DNA of 36,453 bases, taken from NCBI GenBank assembly GCA_013349585.1, contig DUZG01000014.1, positions 1 to 36,453 on the forward strand. Reading direction: 5' to 3'. This document shows, piece after piece, positions 23,309 through 31,883 of this stretch (the first letter of the stretch is position 1; every line of letters begins with the position of its first letter). The position numbers and the translations under genes were made by a program. Source of the stretch: Nitrospinota bacterium (lineage in GTDB: Bacteria; Nitrospinota; Nitrospinia; Nitrospinales; VA-1). The notes beneath the pieces were generated by a model. The model did no database searches, had not been told where the DNA came from, and saw only the letters and a program-made list of their open reading frames with translations.

Positions 23309-25081
23309 CTACTTAGGAAGCTCGTCACGACGCATTTTCCCTTCATCATACATTTTACGTGTACGCTTTGTCATCCATACCAACCAACCTTGAAAGCAGA
23401 TAAAAACCGCTGCAATGATAGGAGGCATGTAGTACAAAGAAGCAGGTAATGCTGGCTTCAAAATGGTGTAATACCATGTAGATATAGCCATATGTTCATC
23501 ATGCTCTTTATCTCTACCCGACCATTGAAAGAAACTAACTGGAATGAACTGTTCAGATGGAATCTGAACATCAAACTCGCCTTCCGTTTTCAATGATCTT
23601 TTGAACATAACTTTGACACGACCTTGATGATAAATGGAATCTACAATTTCCACTTTAGCTTCAGACTCTTTGTCAGATAAAGCATCAAATCCATTTCCTA
23701 CGAATTCTTTAACACTCATATCCAATTGATAGCCTTTTTCATTTGGCGCATTGGTAGCACTATAATCCTTGGCCATGAAACTAGCTTTCCAAATATCAAC
23801 TGGTTTCTTGGAATCCCCGTAAATGAAATACGGTTTTTCAGCACCAAAAAGATCCTGCAATTTTGCAGGCCATTGTATTGCGACAGCATCCGGATACTCC
23901 GGATCTGCAGACATAAAACGTTGGTCGTATTCTACCAAATAATAAACAGCTTGCTCTTCAGCACTCCATCGAGTAGTTACCCAGAGGTTATCCGCTTTAG
24001 GATCAAAGTTTCGTTTACCACGAGTAATTTGACCCGCCATAGCAATATGATGCCTTTTTGGGTTTTCTTTTAACTCTTCCGTAGCTGAAACTATCCTATC
24101 GTCCGTATCTGAAGACTGCCAACTTGGATCGTCTATCTTCGGAACAACTTGCCCCTCTGTATAAACAGATTGAATAAGGAAATCGGGTATTGGCTTGAGC
24201 GTCAATGCATCGATTTTCTTTCTCGGGCAAAGTGAGTTTACAAATGCTGCTACTTGCCATCTTTCAGGTCCAGTTAGTTGTTCCCGAAAGTTAGGCATTG
24301 GCGTGCCATTTAGGCCCGTAGATATAGCTCGAGCAATAACGAAAGGATTGTATACATCTCGACGAGCTCCACGATGGTTCCAACATTGTTGCCAGTTTGC
24401 AGCAACTATTGGAAAACCCCAATCATCTTTCATTGTTGGGTTACCATCTCCACGACCTTCACCACCATGACATTCCCAGCATTTATTCTTCATAAATAGC
24501 TCTTTACCAGCATCAACATGCTCTTGAGGAATTCCAAGATGGTACGGACCTTTAGTTTCGGCCCAAGGTGGATCTCCTAGCGGACCCTTACCTGAATCGC
24601 CTAGATCTGCATCGACCCCGGTGATCACATTATTTACTTCTTCGTCTTCATCGCTAAAGTCTCGATCTTGCACAAGACTTTTTACGAATTGAACAACTGA
24701 AAGGATTTCATCTTTAGATAAAAATTCTCCCCAAGCAGGCATTGCAGAACCTTGAAGACCATTCTTAACTGTATTTATCAGATTTATATCCAATGGAAGT
24801 TCTCCAGAATCCGTCCAGCGAATTTTAAAGGTTCCTTGGATAAAGTTTCTAGGTCTAGTGAAGAGACGATCTGCAGCAGGCCCATCACCGCCACCCTCTA
24901 CTCCGTGACACCAGACACAACGTTTAAAATAAACCTTCTTTCCCGACTCTAGCATGTCTTTATTGATCGGGTCCGGTACACCAGCAGCTAAAGCTGTACC
25001 CGGTAACATAATCATCGCCATTGCCAGAAAAGATAAAATCAGGCGTTTGATGTAATTATTGTTTGTCATGATCATTTCCAT
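23309..25081 (-). CDS. diheme cytochrome c with NXR-gamma/EBDH-type heme b domain (NxrC-like)
   Basis: A 590-residue periplasmic protein. Signal peptide about 5-33 (ending TALAAG). Cytochrome c domain 1 has CVWCH at 55-59 and a likely Met ligand in SAMPAW (114); domain 2 has CWECH at 201-205 and Met262 in TPMPNF. From about 315 to 545 follows a domain like the heme-b subunit of ethylbenzene dehydrogenase and NXR gamma: YGDSKKPVDIWKAS and PVSFFQWSGRDKEHDEHMAISTWYY. A membrane helix at 552-572 and a basic tail end the protein. Family knowledge suggests electron transfer from a molybdoenzyme heme b to heme c. It is the last gene of the bd-like operon, 32 bp after the preceding gene, and no nxrA or nxrB is adjacent. 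The start could also be the ATG at 25069. Confidence 0.8.
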   Translation of the reverse strand: MEMIMTNNNYIKRLILSFLAMAMIMLPGTALAAGVPDPINKDMLESGKKVYFKRCVWCHGVEGGGDGPAADRLFTRPRNFIQGTFKIRWTDSGELPLDINLINTVKNGLQGSAMPAWGEFLSKDEILSVVQFVKSLVQDRDFSDEDEEVNNVITGVDADLGDSGKGPLGDPPWAETKGPYHLGIPQEHVDAGKELFMKNKCWECHGGEGRGDGNPTMKDDWGFPIVAANWQQCWNHRGARRDVYNPFVIARAISTGLNGTPMPNFREQLTGPERWQVAAFVNSLCPRKKIDALTLKPIPDFLIQSVYTEGQVVPKIDDPSWQSSDTDDRIVSATEELKENPKRHHIAMAGQITRGKRNFDPKADNLWVTTRWSAEEQAVYYLVEYDQRFMSADPEYPDAVAIQWPAKLQDLFGAEKPYFIYGDSKKPVDIWKASFMAKDYSATNAPNEKGYQLDMSVKEFVGNGFDALSDKESEAKVEIVDSIYHQGRVKVMFKRSLKTEGEFDVQIPSEQFIPVSFFQWSGRDKEHDEHMAISTWYYTILKPALPASLYYMPPIIAAVFICFQGWLVWMTKRTRKMYDEGKMRRDELPK

Positions 25082-25113
25082 ATGTTTAGGTTTTAGTAAC
25101 CGAAAGTTTATTT

Positions 25114-26079
25114 TTAACCTTCAGAGCCTTCTGTACCAAATGTTCTTGGATGCCAGCCTGTATACCAATACTCAAACAGAATGACCTTCCAAATTTCCTC
25201 GGTTTTCAAATGCTCTTCCCAAGGTGGCATTGCTGACGACCATGGGGTGGACTCGTTCGGTAGACCCGGTCCGCCCTTGGATACCCGCCAGAAAATAAAT
25301 GCTTCCTGCAACATGGCTATGGTGCCCGGATCAATAAAGTTTGCCGGAGTGGGGTTGAAAACATGTGAGAACATTCCCAATCCGTTTAATTGATCTCCAT
25401 GACAAAAATGACAATTTTGGAAGAAAATCGTACCGCCTTCTGTCACATACTTCATGTACTCATGCTTATCCGCATCAAGAAACGGGAAACTATCTTTATA
25501 GTTATCCTGCTCATCAACACGAAACGGGTTATTCGTGGATTCCAGCGGATAAGTCTTGCCATGCACCTTAGTGGTGGCAGGAGGCGCTGGATGCACCGTC
25601 CTCAACTCAACCGGTTCCTGGAAACTTGGATAAATAGACTGATATGTTGCCCACCCCACCAAAATTGGCATTGCGATCATCAAAACGATCTGCGCCAATT
25701 TATACTCACCTACGATTGCTTTAACAATCGGTTTTCTGAACTCACGAAAGGTTTCCGGATCCTGACTGATATAAAGAAAGGTTCCTATTGACCACATCAC
25801 CATATAGGTAATGAAAAGAGTCCATGGAATCGGTGGATACAAAACGAATTTGTAGAAATAAAAACCTATACCCCACACAAACAAGCCCATCATAGAAATG
25901 GGTGGCTTGAGCCTGAGTATAAAGTGCGTGATTATCAAATAGGCTACGAATAACAAAAAGTAAACATACCTATTTAAAAACCAGCCGACCTCCTTCGGTG
26001 TAAATATTGGAAATATAGCATTATGAAACACCGCCAGGCCGACAACAAATACCAAAAAGCTAACTAAAGTCTTGTTCAT
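25114..26079 (-). CDS. membrane-anchored monoheme cytochrome c
   Basis: A 321-residue protein with about five membrane helices in the first 150 residues (near 5-22, 38-56, 62-80, 85-103 and 130-148), then a periplasmic cytochrome c domain. The single heme motif is CHFCH at 223-227 (IFFQNCHFCHGDQLNGLG) and the likely axial methionine is Met284 in SSAMPPWEEHL. This join of a multi-helix anchor to a class I cytochrome c resembles proteins that accompany the bd-like oxidase in nitrite oxidisers, recalled from memory. It lies 12 bp after the diheme gene and should relay electrons at the membrane surface between soluble cytochrome and the bd-like core. Confidence 0.75.
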   Translation of the reverse strand: MNKTLVSFLVFVVGLAVFHNAIFPIFTPKEVGWFLNRYVYFLLFVAYLIITHFILRLKPPISMMGLFVWGIGFYFYKFVLYPPIPWTLFITYMVMWSIGTFLYISQDPETFREFRKPIVKAIVGEYKLAQIVLMIAMPILVGWATYQSIYPSFQEPVELRTVHPAPPATTKVHGKTYPLESTNNPFRVDEQDNYKDSFPFLDADKHEYMKYVTEGGTIFFQNCHFCHGDQLNGLGMFSHVFNPTPANFIDPGTIAMLQEAFIFWRVSKGGPGLPNESTPWSSAMPPWEEHLKTEEIWKVILFEYWYTGWHPRTFGTEGSEG

Positions 26080-26091
26080 TGCTGCCTCCTA

Positions 26092-27462
26092 TTAACTGCC
26101 AGCCGGAGCTTCGGTCTGACTAATAAAATCCACAAGCTTATCGAGTGCTTCAACTGAAAGCATCTGCCCGAAAGTTGTAGGCATTAAACCATCCGGAAAA
26201 GATTCTCCGGCTTCCTCATTATACACCACGTATGCGCTAGGTTTTAGAATTGATTCCCTAACATATTCTTTGGTGTTAGTTGCATTTCCTTTATAGTTGG
26301 GATCTTTGATTCGCTTTGGAGCATTGATCTTCTCGTGAAGCTTTGGCCCCAATTCACCCATGGCACCTTCAACGCCAGGAATGGTATGACAAAGTGGGCA
26401 ACCTAATGTATTGATCATGGCCTGAATATCTTCCTGACCTGTCACAAATGTAGGCGCATCTTCATCACCACCGCTATCCTCTTCAACCACGGCACCACCT
26501 GTGTTACCGGCATCATCTTGCGGTAACGGAACGGTTACCGAAGCATATTCACCCGGCGTGTCTTTGGATTGTAGATAGGCAACGACCGCATTCAACTCAA
26601 CCCTGCTCAAACTTATCGGCGGCTTTACAATTACAGGCATCGGGCTTTTGGTATCTCCCGCTTTACCAAATCCTGTTACAACATAACAGGTCGGACACAT
26701 GAGAGATTCGCGAATATAATCTTCACCAATCAACTCTTCCGGACCATTTTGCCGTCGATACTCTTCTGGAATGTCAGCAGGCATTCCTTTGACAATACCA
26801 GAAGCAGGCTCCGTTTCGCCAATTTTCATAGGCAAATTCAAATACCTATCTTCTTTAATACGGTCATGACTTCTTTTTTCAACTCCAAACAAGTTTGGAC
26901 ATCGACCCATATGATCGCCTGGGTCAAAGGTGTGACATAAAGGACATTGCCCTTTACCAATAGATTTCTGACCTGCCACCTGTTTTGCGCCAAAAATAAT
27001 TACGCGTCCCATTTCAGCAAATTCTTCCATGGTGACGTCACCAACAACTGCCGCCTCTTTTGGTGGCGGATCACTACGCTGCTGCGGCAACCAATTTGTA
27101 TAACCCGCAAGCAATACAGAAACCGTGGTCCAGAAAAAGAAACCTCTAATGATTGGAGGTGATTGACTTTCAATATTATTGCTCTTGAAGAATATTCCCC
27201 AAGTGAGCAACAACACAATGATAAGCCAAATATAAATTGAAAAGAAAAAACTCAACTGCTCACCCTGGTTCAAACTAAACATATGAACCGTCATCATAAA
27301 AGATGCGATTGCAAATATGCCAAAAACTCCACCCCACATTTTGCCGCCGGACAGTTCTCTTTCTCGACAATTCAGCACTACATTGCCAAAAACGAATACC
27401 CCAAAAACGGCGAATACAATCGAAAGAAACGAAAATAAAATATCATGCTGCTCTGGTAACAT
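26092..27462 (-). CDS. membrane-anchored diheme cytochrome c with duplicated domain
   Basis: A 456-residue protein with four membrane helices (about 8-30, 43-60, 72-92 and 105-123) and two tandem cytochrome c domains. Both have CPLCH (173-177 and 355-359), followed by parallel blocks: ESLMCPTCYVVTGFG with SPMPVIV in the first, ESILKPSAYVVYNEE with GLMPTTF in the second, so the domains arose by duplication and each has a candidate Met ligand. The first also has CPTC (256-259), which ends in Tyr rather than His and so is not a heme site. It is the second gene of the operon, 82 bp after the bd-like gene, the gap holding a stable hairpin. Likely role: two-heme wire next to the oxidase core. Confidence 0.78.
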   Translation of the reverse strand: MLPEQHDILFSFLSIVFAVFGVFVFGNVVLNCRERELSGGKMWGGVFGIFAIASFMMTVHMFSLNQGEQLSFFFSIYIWLIIVLLLTWGIFFKSNNIESQSPPIIRGFFFWTTVSVLLAGYTNWLPQQRSDPPPKEAAVVGDVTMEEFAEMGRVIIFGAKQVAGQKSIGKGQCPLCHTFDPGDHMGRCPNLFGVEKRSHDRIKEDRYLNLPMKIGETEPASGIVKGMPADIPEEYRRQNGPEELIGEDYIRESLMCPTCYVVTGFGKAGDTKSPMPVIVKPPISLSRVELNAVVAYLQSKDTPGEYASVTVPLPQDDAGNTGGAVVEEDSGGDEDAPTFVTGQEDIQAMINTLGCPLCHTIPGVEGAMGELGPKLHEKINAPKRIKDPNYKGNATNTKEYVRESILKPSAYVVYNEEAGESFPDGLMPTTFGQMLSVEALDKLVDFISQTEAPAGS

Positions 27463-27499
27463 TTTTCCCTCTCTCCTATACCCTCAGATTAAATCCGGA

Positions 27500-27528
27500 T
27501 CGCGCTTCTTAATAGGCCAGAAGCGCGA
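27500..27528 (-). promoter_or_regulatory. intercistronic hairpin between bd-like and diheme genes
   Basis: TCGCGCTTCT (27500-27509) and AGAAGCGCGA (27519-27528) are perfect complements with a 9-base loop. It sits 16 bp after the stop of the bd-like gene and no T-run follows on the minus strand. Such hairpins often protect the 3-prime end of the upstream message or partly attenuate, so more of the first gene product is made. Confidence 0.6.
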
Positions 27529-27544
27529 CCCAAACAGATAATGG

Positions 27545-29515
27545 TTATTGTTGTTGCTGCGCAGGAACCGGAACTGCTACTGGAGTCTTAACAGGCGATT
27601 TACCCGTCAAACTACCTACCCAAAAGACGACAACAAACTGTGTCCAAACAAACAGAGTGTTAAAGGTAAGCATTTTACCCGCCTCACCAATCGTCAAAGT
27701 GTACGCATCAACAGAGTTATCGCGAACAACTTCCGTTACATGCCAGAACAATCGAACGGCTGAACGGATATAACCCATAAGACCCATCAACCAAGTGAAG
27801 GAAATTGCCAACAAGAAAATAGCATATGTTCCAACCTTGGATTGCGTGCCCCACTGAATATCGCCATAAGACTCAGAGTTCTTAAACATGGAGATATTGA
27901 TCGCGGTACCCGCAAACAGAGTCGTAAGTGTTGTTGTAACCTGAGGCACAGAAAGTCCAACTCGCTGATTAGCAGGAAGAGCATAACCATATACGCCCAA
28001 GAAGATGATGTTAGCAGCGGCGCCAACAAAGATAGCCGCAATCCAACAGTTCCCTACAGTTGCCCACGGAACAGTGATTTTCTTATTTGCCCTCTGATAA
28101 AGAAGGAAACAGAGAATCGTGGTCGTGATCATCAGGTTCACCGCTGTATTTTTCGCCGACATCACACCAAAGTGACCTACGATCGGATGTTGAGCCCCAC
28201 CCATTGCCTTCAATTCGGCGGGGGTCATCACAATCGTATGAGGTGTCATCCACATCGTAAAACAACAGATCAAGAGAAGAACCATATACTTACAATACTT
28301 CATATATCGGTGCGATCCCTTGACCCTGGCCATCCCATTATGTAGATAGGAGTTAGCCGCGAAGAACAGTAAGCCGATCATTACAGCCTGGATGATGAAC
28401 AACCAAGCCATGATGCCACCCATAAGGGTGATACCCATCTGCTGACGGAACGCATACACTTCCTTCATCAACCAGTAACCAGCGAAGGGAAGCGGAATTA
28501 AACCAAAGATACAAATAAACATGGCGACATAACAAACCCAGTCATAATGCGCACGCTCTTCTTCGTTTTTAGCTGTTAGATAATGATATGCGGCATACGC
28601 ACCAACGATTCCGCCACCGAATACGATATTGCCAAGAATACGGTGAACCCCAACCGGATTCCAAAGTGTGGAATGAATGACATGCCAGATATTACCAAGG
28701 AAACGGCCTTCTGAATCAATTCCACCGGGAGCCTGCATAAAGGTTGCCCAGGAATTGGCCAGATACATCAGAACCGTACCAATGAGGTTGAGAAGAACTG
28801 AAAGACTACAATGAACCCATTTCAGGAATGGATCATCATTCATCTTGTCCCAACCGTAGTAGTAGACATAAAGAACACCAGACTCCGCCAAGAACATAAG
28901 CGCATAAACGTGCATAACAGGACGAAAAATTCCTGCCATATACTTAAAGAATCCAGGGAACAGAGTGATAAACGTAAAGAGAAGAATACCTCCGAGAATA
29001 GCAGTCCAAGAATACGCAGTCAGACTGACCTTCATAAGGTCTTTCGCCAACCGATCATATTTTCCAGACATCACAGGATCTTCTTCCCGGACACGAATTC
29101 CAATGAACTCGATCAACATACAGAAAATCGGCACTGCAAGAACAAAACTACCGAAATAAAGATGCTGCTGATTCGCTACCCAAAGAATGATTCGACTAGG
29201 TGCAAATTCATAATTATTGTAATCCTCCGGCCCTAACTCCGGCGCAGGATAGCCGCTAACCGGCCCCTTAAGTGGATTGCCTTCCCAGTCCTTATAAAAA
29301 ACGTCCTGGCCCCACTCAATTTCTGGCTCGCCTTCACCCTCAACTGCCTCTTCTGCTAAAACTTCTTTAGCAAAGGCCTCTTCAGCAAAAACTTGTTCAG
29401 CAAATGCCTCTTTCGCATCTGCAATGCCGGTCATTCCTGGAATTAGGTAAACGGCGATTGCCAAAACCAATCCCAGTGCAAATGTACCGATGTTTCGAGT
29501 CTTTTTCCCCAACAT
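27545..29515 (-). CDS. cytochrome bd-like oxidase core (CydA-related, nitrite-oxidiser type)
   Basis: A 656-residue protein. It has a signal sequence (about 1-34), an Ala/Glu-rich repeat (36-60), then about 14 membrane helices. CydA-like landmarks: SRIILWVANQQHLYFGSFVLA (His118, like the b595 ligand), ALMFLAESGVLYVYYYGWDKM (Glu211, like E. coli Glu107, and the FGWD block), YLANSWATFMQAPGG (like ANSWMQxPxG), VHRILGNIVFGG (His291, like His186). The equivalent of Glu99 is not acidic, and the GRQPW quinol-loop motif is absent, so cytochrome c rather than quinol is the likely partner. The signal peptide and length exceed usual CydA. No cydB is adjacent. AAGGAGG precedes the ATG by 8 bases, and it leads the four-gene operon. 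Confidence 0.82.
   Translation of the reverse strand: MLGKKTRNIGTFALGLVLAIAVYLIPGMTGIADAKEAFAEQVFAEEAFAKEVLAEEAVEGEGEPEIEWGQDVFYKDWEGNPLKGPVSGYPAPELGPEDYNNYEFAPSRIILWVANQQHLYFGSFVLAVPIFCMLIEFIGIRVREEDPVMSGKYDRLAKDLMKVSLTAYSWTAILGGILLFTFITLFPGFFKYMAGIFRPVMHVYALMFLAESGVLYVYYYGWDKMNDDPFLKWVHCSLSVLLNLIGTVLMYLANSWATFMQAPGGIDSEGRFLGNIWHVIHSTLWNPVGVHRILGNIVFGGGIVGAYAAYHYLTAKNEEERAHYDWVCYVAMFICIFGLIPLPFAGYWLMKEVYAFRQQMGITLMGGIMAWLFIIQAVMIGLLFFAANSYLHNGMARVKGSHRYMKYCKYMVLLLICCFTMWMTPHTIVMTPAELKAMGGAQHPIVGHFGVMSAKNTAVNLMITTTILCFLLYQRANKKITVPWATVGNCWIAAIFVGAAANIIFLGVYGYALPANQRVGLSVPQVTTTLTTLFAGTAINISMFKNSESYGDIQWGTQSKVGTYAIFLLAISFTWLMGLMGYIRSAVRLFWHVTEVVRDNSVDAYTLTIGEAGKMLTFNTLFVWTQFVVVFWVGSLTGKSPVKTPVAVPVPAQQQQ
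29346..29417. repeat. 15-bp coding tandem repeat in the bd-like gene
   Basis: About five imperfect 15-bp units, such as GCCTCTTCTGCTAAA, ACTTCTTTAGCAAAG, GCCTCTTCAGCAAAA and ACTTGTTCAGCAAAT, run in frame. They encode five-residue units of the type FAEEA/FAKEV just after the signal peptide. A length change by one unit keeps the reading frame, so the region could vary among strains. Confidence 0.75.
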
Positions 29516-29865
29516 GGTTTTAACCTCCTTTTAGGTCTGATCAGGACCTGTTGCTAGTATTACCAAACTTAATTTAAGACCAATATATAAAAAAACTTAC
29601 CTTGTACTTAATTCACTTTTTCAGGCTGACTTAAAAAAATCAGCAAAACTCAAAAACCTCGCCAACCAACCCCCCACCCCGCCAATAAAAACCTGTCGGG
29701 CGACTCAAAGTCAGCAATAAAAAAAACCTGCTAATCCAATAACTTCTGATTTTATAAGGGTTTTCAGGCCCTCCTCAAACAACTTTTTTTTGGCGCACAA
29801 GTGCCCAAAATGATGGTGATTAGACCATAGCCTTCAGTATGTGTCAAGTTATAATCTACCCCTCT
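29516..29865. other. 350-bp intergenic region upstream of the respiratory operon
   Basis: No gene is visible. Near the operon start it holds AGGTC-TGATCA-GGACCT-like symmetry (about 29534-29550), just upstream of the ribosome binding site, which could be an operator. A short hairpin GCTGA / TCAGC around an A-run lies near 29622-29641. The remainder is A-rich and C-rich without a clear promoter; the best -10-like stretch on the minus strand is TATATT near 29585. Confidence 0.4.
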
Positions 29866-29894
29866 AACCCTGAAAATATAATGTTTTCAGGGTT
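29866..29894. terminator. terminator hairpin overlapping the hisD stop
   Basis: AACCCTGAAAA (29866-29876) pairs perfectly with TTTTCAGGGTT (29884-29894) across 7 bases. The hisD TGA stop (29887-29889) lies in the stem. The T-run lies on the plus-strand side (to 29898), so it is best placed to stop transcription running toward hisD on the plus strand; for hisD itself it may act as a weaker terminator or stabiliser. Confidence 0.65.
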
Positions 29895-31188
29895 TTTTGT
29901 CAAGGCCTTCCATCCGTAATTTTACCGAATTGGCATGACCTCCCAAATCTTCCATTTCCGCCAGCATTGTTACAGTTTTGCCACAACTTTGTAACGCTTC
30001 TTTTGTGTAGGAAATCAGGCTGGTGCGCTTGATAAAATCGTAAACACCAAGAGGAGACGAAAACCGTGCCGTTCCACTTGTGGGCAAAACGTGATTTGGT
30101 CCTGCAAGGTAGTCCCCCATCGCTTCAGGCGTGTAATGGCCCATAAATATGGCACCAGCATTATTCACCTTTCCGACCCATTCTTGCGGATTTTCAACAG
30201 ATAGCTCTAAGTGTTCAGGGGCTATTTTATTAGCCATCTCCACCGCTTCTGACAGCGATTTAGTTATCAACAAACAGCAGTTATTATCCAAGGAAACCTC
30301 GGCAATGGCCTTTTTACTCAAGGCTTTAACCTGTTTCTCTAACTCCTGTTGGACGTTTTCAGCCAGCACCGCATCGGGAGTCACCAAAATGGGAACCGCA
30401 TCTTCGTCGTGCTCCGCCTGAGAAAGCAGGTCGGCGGCAACATAAGCCGGATTGGCAGAGCTATCTGCGACAATCAATATCTCACTGGGACCGGCAATCA
30501 TATCGATATCGACGATCCCAAAAACCAACCTTTTCGCCAAAGCCACAAAGATATTTCCAGGCCCTACAATTTTATCCACCCGCGGGATCGTATCTGTTCC
30601 AAAGGCCATCGCAGCGACGGCCTGAGCACCGCCCACCTTATAAATCTCTGTCACCCCCGCCAGATCTGCCGCTACCAACACATGCGGTCGCGTCACAGCA
30701 TCGGGAAAAGGCGAACACATTACCACCCGCTCTACCCCGGCAACCTTTGCAGGAATAGCATTCATCAATACTGATGAAGGATAAGAAGCCTTGCCTCCCG
30801 GAACATAAATACCCGCGACTGCAAGCGGTCGCACCATTTGACCGAGCATGACGCCTTCCTCTTCATAAGACCAAGAATCCTGCTTTTGTCTTTCATGGAA
30901 CAGACGAATTCTTTTTTCAGCTTCCTTGAGCGCGTCAAGTTCTTCTGGCTTTACTTCATTATAAGCTGCAGTTATTTCCTCTGCGCTCACCTTGATTTTT
31001 TCCAAAGGCAGGGTGTGACGATCAAAACGGTGTGTCAGCATCAATACCGCTTCATCACCCTTCTCTTTCACATCATTTAAAATTTTTTGGACTGTTTCAT
31101 CCTGCACGAATAAATCCATATTCGATCGATTCACTAAAGCATCCACCACATTCTGATAATCCGAGTCCGAAAATTTGCAAACTTTCAT
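29887..31188 (-). CDS. hisD: histidinol dehydrogenase HisD
   Basis: Started at the ATG at 31188 with AAAGGTG upstream, it has 433 residues, close to E. coli HisD (434); the track start is a GTG four codons earlier. It oxidises L-histidinol to histidine with two NAD, the last step of histidine synthesis. The signature [19 protein letters not shown], the [33 protein letters not shown] block (zinc ligands in SQAEHD), the catalytic pair in APEHLEL, and the C-terminal zinc histidine in GGHANSVKL are intact. It is away from other his genes and is followed on its 5-prime side by the TIGR04282-type gene with a 17-bp gap. Confidence 0.96.
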   Translation of the reverse strand: MKVCKFSDSDYQNVVDALVNRSNMDLFVQDETVQKILNDVKEKGDEAVLMLTHRFDRHTLPLEKIKVSAEEITAAYNEVKPEELDALKEAEKRIRLFHERQKQDSWSYEEEGVMLGQMVRPLAVAGIYVPGGKASYPSSVLMNAIPAKVAGVERVVMCSPFPDAVTRPHVLVAADLAGVTEIYKVGGAQAVAAMAFGTDTIPRVDKIVGPGNIFVALAKRLVFGIVDIDMIAGPSEILIVADSSANPAYVAADLLSQAEHDEDAVPILVTPDAVLAENVQQELEKQVKALSKKAIAEVSLDNNCCLLITKSLSEAVEMANKIAPEHLELSVENPQEWVGKVNNAGAIFMGHYTPEAMGDYLAGPNHVLPTSGTARFSSPLGVYDFIKRTSLISYTKEALQSCGKTVTMLAEMEDLGGHANSVKLRMEGLDKKP

Positions 31189-31205
31189 TTTAAAAACCAC
31201 CTTTA

Positions 31206-31883
31206 TTAAAAAGATATCTCATCAAGAAATTTTTTGGTCTTGCTACCTTCACACAAACCCGACTGCGTAATAAGCTCTAAATGTGTTTTAAGAAACTTCA
31301 AATCTTCCGGCAAATCCACATCGTACCAGACTGGCAATAGCTCTAAAGAAACGCCCGCTTTCTTTACACGGTCTAAGGTTTCATCTAGAACATGGCCTGT
31401 CCCCCAAGCAACGCCGTCAAACACTTCAGAGACCTTGCCAGTCATTGCAATCAGATAATACCCCCCATCGGTACTGGGGCCCAGCATCAAGTCTTTATCT
31501 GATGTTAAAGCTTCGTTAATATATGAGACAGGCAAAGACGGGCTATCCGACCCGATGATAACCACCTTTTTATACCCATCAGCAAAACGGTCGACAAAGG
31601 CCTGGCGCATTTTGTCTCCTAGGTCTTTTCCTTGCTGATTAAACAGCCTCGTATCAGAACCCTCTATTCCGTTAAAGAACCCGGAAAGGCTGGATGGCGA
31701 GATTCCCACAAAGCAGTCAGCATTGTCCACTAGTCGGATTTTTTCCAGGCTATCCTCAAGAAAGCAGATATAAAGCCTTAGAATGGTTTCATCGTCAAGC
31801 GAAGAACTCAAACGAGTTTTAACCTGACCCAGAATAGGATCACGCGCAAACAAAATAACTGCATTATTTTTTAATTTAGTCAT
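31206..31883 (-). CDS. TIGR04282/DUF2064-type glycosyltransferase
   Basis: A 225-residue GT-A-like protein. VILFARDPILGQVKTRL is the nucleotide-binding start of this family, VVIIGSDSPSLPVSYI is the central strand with its acid, and MLGPSTDGGYYLIAM the conserved GxSxDGGYxLIG-like block. The family is named after members next to arsenosugar genes, but most members have no proven substrate. It is probably co-transcribed with hisD, 17 bp downstream. Neighbours give no arsenic link. A role in sugar-nucleotide or glycolipid chemistry is the most that can be said. Confidence 0.85.
   Translation of the reverse strand: MTKLKNNAVILFARDPILGQVKTRLSSSLDDETILRLYICFLEDSLEKIRLVDNADCFVGISPSSLSGFFNGIEGSDTRLFNQQGKDLGDKMRQAFVDRFADGYKKVVIIGSDSPSLPVSYINEALTSDKDLMLGPSTDGGYYLIAMTGKVSEVFDGVAWGTGHVLDETLDRVKKAGVSLELLPVWYDVDLPEDLKFLKTHLELITQSGLCEGSKTKKFLDEISF

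Noticed and set aside
27842-28345. 167-residue plus-strand ORF inside the bd-like oxidase gene
   Set aside because: Antisense shadow rich in Arg, His and Cys, as expected from reading a membrane-protein gene backwards.
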